A program made the position numbers and the translations under genes. Shown here piece after piece: positions 61,161 through 64,000 of a stretch of 64,000 nt of DNA. Source of the stretch: Pseudomonas sp. St316 (GTDB taxonomy: Bacteria > Pseudomonadota > Gammaproteobacteria > Pseudomonadales > Pseudomonadaceae); NCBI RefSeq assembly GCF_018325905.1, contig NZ_AP021901.1, forward strand, positions 868,001-932,000, given 5' to 3'. How positions within the stretch are numbered: the stretch's first letter is position 1; every line of letters begins with the position of its first letter. The notes under the pieces are model-generated. The model made no database searches, was not told the DNA's origin, and worked only from the letters and a program-made list of their open reading frames with translations.

Positions 61161-64000
61161 CTATGCTGGTGTCGCGAAATCAAGGGAGAGGACGTTGGGG
61201 ATTGTCGGATCCATCTGGTACAGCAAGGCATAGCCCGCCCCCGCGATTCCAGTCAGCAAGCTGACGTCGGGCACCCGATCACTGTCGAGTAATGGCCCTT
61301 CGAAAAACCGCTGGGCGACTTCCCCAAGTGCCTTTCTGACCCTGCTGATGCCCTCCGGATTATCCGAGTGCCGATACAAGTCATACAGGCAGAGCAGATT
61401 GCCGAAATCGCCATGGCAAAGGTTGTAGCCATCGCCAAGCCCGTGTTGCCAGAGATTGTTCTCGCATCGCTGTATATCGTCGAGCACTGTCTGCCGGGTC
61501 GCTTCGTCCAGGGCATCTCCCATCGATGCCATGAGCTGACGCCTGGCGATGAGGATGCCTCCATCACCGTGGCACCACTTGGACGCATGGTCCACCGGCC
61601 CGAGGTTGCGCAGGTCCAGCCAGAAACCCTCCCGACTCAAGCGGTTTTCGCCCTCCAGCACCTGGATGACCAAGGGCACCAGGGCCGAATCGCCGGTCAC
61701 GTCGTAGGCTTTGCACAATGCATGGATGACGCCTGAGAGGCCATGGGACAAACCCGTCAAAATGACAGAGCGATCGTCGCGTCGCAGAAGCTGGCCGTCT
61801 TCAATCAGGATTTGGTCTTTTATGTAGTCGACCATGCGTCGGATGGCCGGCAGCACATCCTCTTGCGCAGAGAGTGCGTAGATATTGGCCAGCAGCGTCA
61901 CGGCGCCACAACAACCTCCCAGGAAGTCGAAATCATAGTCTTCAGGAGGTACTTCAATCAGTTGGGTCAGCAGGTCGGCAATTTTCTCGTCATGGCGGGC
62001 GTCTCCGGTGACCTGGCGACGATTGATGAGCAGATAAAGGTAAGCCCCCAGCCCGTGATAGGCACTGACCGTCAGGTCGGTCTTGAAAAAACCGAAGCGC
62101 TGTTCCAGTGAGTACAGGACCTGATCCATACGCGACAGAAAGTGCGGATTGCCGCTCACCTTGAACAGGCCCAGATAGAACAAGCCAATCCCGGCGATGC
62201 CGGAGTACAGCCCGTGATCCATTGGCGACGGGTACTTTCTTTGAGTCTTGGGGTGCGTATGGAAAGACAGCCAGCTTACATCCTGTGCCGTGCCCACTAT
62301 CGCGAGTTCTTCGAGGCGGGAACTGATGCTCAGGATCGCGTCGAGGGGCTTGTTTTCAAGGTTTGCCAACGTCGGCTTGATACGGGAGGGGGGATGTCCA
62401 TTCGGTTCCGGGAACAAACAGATTTCGAGCAAGGTGCGTTGCAAGGCCCAGTCTTTCCAGGACAGGTTGGCTATTTTCTGCAGGCAGCTTTCTAGTGGGG
62501 GCTCCACGGCTGCCATTTCTATCGTTTCACCTTGCGCGCTCGTGAAATAGTTGGCGTTCAGCGGCATGGTAAAGCATGGAATGCTGGATCTTTGCAGGTC
62601 GGCTATTTCATAGCGGGGAATGCCTTTTTTCCGATAGGGTTCTTTCAGGTCTTTCCACAAGGTCGCGAGCAGAAGTTCTCTGTCGAGCATGTTTTGCATG
62701 AAGCGTGGATGACGGATCAGCGCGATAAAGTCAGCGTAGCGCTGGGAGTTCTTGAGCAATACGCGGGTCGACAGTTCGCCTGCGGATTGTTCAAGCAGCT
62801 GCATGATCGCGCGCCGATGAACCATGAGCTCGCCGTAGGCATATTCAAAGCCTTGGAGAAGCGCTGCTTTATAAGCTTCGGGCCCCTTGCGCTCATCCCG
62901 CAAAAGCGGCAGGTGTTTTTGCATCAGGTGGTGTTCGAATTCAACTTTTCGCAGATGGTAAAAGCCACCATCGAAAACCAGGGACGGGCGCGTCGAGATG
63001 AATAGCGCTTGCCGGGTCAGACCGCTTTGGTCGTTATTGGGTTGTTGTGAAAAGGGTACGAAGCCACTGGAGCATATTGACTGCTGGAGCAATTTGAAAC
63101 CATTGGCCAGTGCGCAGCCAGCGGGCAGGTCAGTGAGCAGATCGCTGGTGGACGCCGTGAACAAACACTCAAGGTCAATCATGATCGGGCTGTTGCCGCA
63201 CGCGATAATATTTTCGTAGTGAAAGTCGATCCCATTCAACGCATGAATGACGGCTATCTGTGCCCCCATTTTTTGATAGAACAGTTCAACGTCCGCTTCG
63301 CTGTCACAAGGGAGGTTGTCGACTTTCTCTACCCAGCTATGGCGCTCGCGGCTGAGAATCCTTGGGCTATGGATAGAAAAGCAATCTGCGCCTGTCCACT
63401 CATGCAATTGACCAAGAAGACAATAGAAGAAAAGTGCCTCCCGGTTTGCTCTTGGCTTGTAGACTAATGAAGTCGTGCTGATTGTGACTTGGCAGACCGT
63501 TTCGCCGCGACCGTGGGGGTCACCCAGGCCGAGCTCGATAGCCTCGATTTTCCGGGATGAAATCGAAAACTCTCTCTCCAGCGCTTCCGCATCGTCGGCG
63601 AAGTTGTGAATGACTGCATAAAGGTAATGGAGGGTGTCTTCCAGCAGATCAAGCAACAGTGTTGCCAGCACGGGGTAGGATTCGAAAAACGTCAGCAACG
63701 GCAATGTGCGCAACTGCTCATTGAACCCGTTCAGGTCAATGGCATCGCCGTGCGCAATCCGCGTGTTCAAATAATGAACCAGGCTTTGTTCTGCCGTGCG
63801 CCCGACTCGGATCAGGACATAGCGTTCAAGGCTTGCAAACAAGGCGGGTTCATCAATGTGCGTTGACGCATTCAAATAGCGCTCATCTGCCTTGAAGGTG
63901 TCGACGAAATAAAGAAAAAAACGATAGCTGAACCAATAAAAATTATCCGTGCCGCCTGAGCTTTCTTTTGTTTCGACATTAATGTTGTCGAGGCGAGCAA
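61161..64000 (-). CDS. lanM: Class II lanthipeptide synthetase LanM, 5' end beyond window
   Basis: Bifunctional enzyme that dehydrates Ser/Thr of a precursor peptide and closes thioether rings. The frame stays open to the right edge (ARLDNINVETKESSGG... continues upstream of residue 1 of the shorter TTG-started frame), so the N-terminus is missing; about 946 codons are visible. Dehydratase half: LVYKPRANREALF (ATP-site Lys), LNGIDFHYENIIACG and MIDLECLF (kinase-like His, Asn, Asp, Glu known from CylM). Cyclase half: zinc ligands in SKWCHGDGGIL and NLCHGDFGNL, with GLYSGIAGIGLFYLGLF and GCCGAVTLLAN of the LanC toroid. GC is lower than in flanking genes. No precursor, protease or ABC transporter gene is visible; they should lie to the right. 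Confidence 0.93.
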   Translation of the reverse strand, partial: ARLDNINVETKESSGGTDNFYWFSYRFFLYFVDTFKADERYLNASTHIDEPALFASLERYVLIRVGRTAEQSLVHYLNTRIAHGDAIDLNGFNEQLRTLPLLTFFESYPVLATLLLDLLEDTLHYLYAVIHNFADDAEALEREFSISSRKIEAIELGLGDPHGRGETVCQVTISTTSLVYKPRANREALFFYCLLGQLHEWTGADCFSIHSPRILSRERHSWVEKVDNLPCDSEADVELFYQKMGAQIAVIHALNGIDFHYENIIACGNSPIMIDLECLFTASTSDLLTDLPAGCALANGFKLLQQSICSSGFVPFSQQPNNDQSGLTRQALFISTRPSLVFDGGFYHLRKVEFEHHLMQKHLPLLRDERKGPEAYKAALLQGFEYAYGELMVHRRAIMQLLEQSAGELSTRVLLKNSQRYADFIALIRHPRFMQNMLDRELLLATLWKDLKEPYRKKGIPRYEIADLQRSSIPCFTMPLNANYFTSAQGETIEMAAVEPPLESCLQKIANLSWKDWALQRTLLEICLFPEPNGHPPSRIKPTLANLENKPLDAILSISSRLEELAIVGTAQDVSWLSFHTHPKTQRKYPSPMDHGLYSGIAGIGLFYLGLFKVSGNPHFLSRMDQVLYSLEQRFGFFKTDLTVSAYHGLGAYLYLLINRRQVTGDARHDEKIADLLTQLIEVPPEDYDFDFLGGCCGAVTLLANIYALSAQEDVLPAIRRMVDYIKDQILIEDGQLLRRDDRSVILTGLSHGLSGVIHALCKAYDVTGDSALVPLVIQVLEGENRLSREGFWLDLRNLGPVDHASKWCHGDGGILIARRQLMASMGDALDEATRQTVLDDIQRCENNLWQHGLGDGYNLCHGDFGNLLCLYDLYRHSDNPEGISRVRKALGEVAQRFFEGPLLDSDRVPDVSLLTGIAGAGYALLYQMDPTIPNVLSLDFATPA

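Noticed and set aside
63873..63875. TTG as start of lanM
   Set aside because: The frame stays open upstream to the window edge with protein-like sequence, and LanM enzymes need a longer N-terminal dehydratase domain.
1..64000. tRNA or rRNA genes
   Set aside because: No T-loop (GGTTCGAATCC-type) with matching acceptor stem and no rRNA sequence was recognised on reading through; a tRNA-finding program would be decisive.

Overview
The window reads as a chromosomal segment of a fluorescent-group Pseudomonas. Evidence: about 60% GC coding style, dense dispersed REP/REPIN palindromes of the type known from P. fluorescens relatives, and a right-hand gene order (fpr, mscL, katB, ankB, radA, mapZ-like, cstA, ybdD, yjiA-like, glyA, morA, ettA) that matches from memory the PA4615-PA4595 stretch of P. 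aeruginosa, apparently without the mexCD-oprJ/nfxB block. No rRNA, tRNA, CRISPR, prophage or transposase gene was seen.

Layout. 1-20 kb: mostly housekeeping and conserved-hypothetical genes. They include a TpsB two-partner-secretion transporter cut by the left edge, a DUF6515-like protein, a CDF metal exporter, a YidQ/YceK-like lipoprotein, hrpB, an EEP-family phosphodiesterase, YciC-like and DUF2076-like proteins, an adjacent NYN-nuclease/DEDDh-exonuclease pair, an Lrp regulator divergent from yedA, an RhlE-type helicase, a TIGR03862-type flavoprotein, a histone-deacetylase-like hydrolase, tesB with a HAD phosphatase, a secreted alpha/beta hydrolase and a YpfJ-type metallopeptidase.

20.6-28.4 kb: a catabolic island for shikimate/quinate-type compounds. 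It holds an IclR regulator, a DMT permease, an MFS importer, the two-domain 3-dehydroshikimate dehydratase QuiC, a TetR regulator, an aroE paralogue that looks NAD-dependent, and aroQ. Together they would import the compounds and turn them into protocatechuate. Two intergenic sites resembling the PcaR (IclR-family) binding sequence lie in front of its two minus-strand transcription units.

28.5-44.7 kb: trmA with a purine permease, a DUF4879-like secreted protein, a DJ-1-like protein lacking the usual nucleophilic cysteine, a higBA toxin-antitoxin pair with a palindromic operator, a Pao-type molybdenum aldehyde oxidoreductase operon, an MFS exporter, the cyanide-insensitive oxidase cioAB with a 54-residue partner and a perfect ANR box, rlmG, an orphan LuxR-type AHL receptor in an AT-rich patch, an Fpr-type reductase and mscL.

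45-61 kb: the katB-to-ettA block, containing two cyclic-di-GMP proteins (MapZ-like PilZ protein and the GGDEF/EAL protein MorA), an unrecognised gene before glyA, and a doubled REPIN with a tandem repeat after ybdD.

61.2-64 kb: the C-terminal and middle parts of a class II lanthipeptide synthetase (LanM), running off the right edge. It keeps dehydratase and zinc-cyclase residues and is the most promising lead in the window; the precursor peptide and transporter must lie outside.
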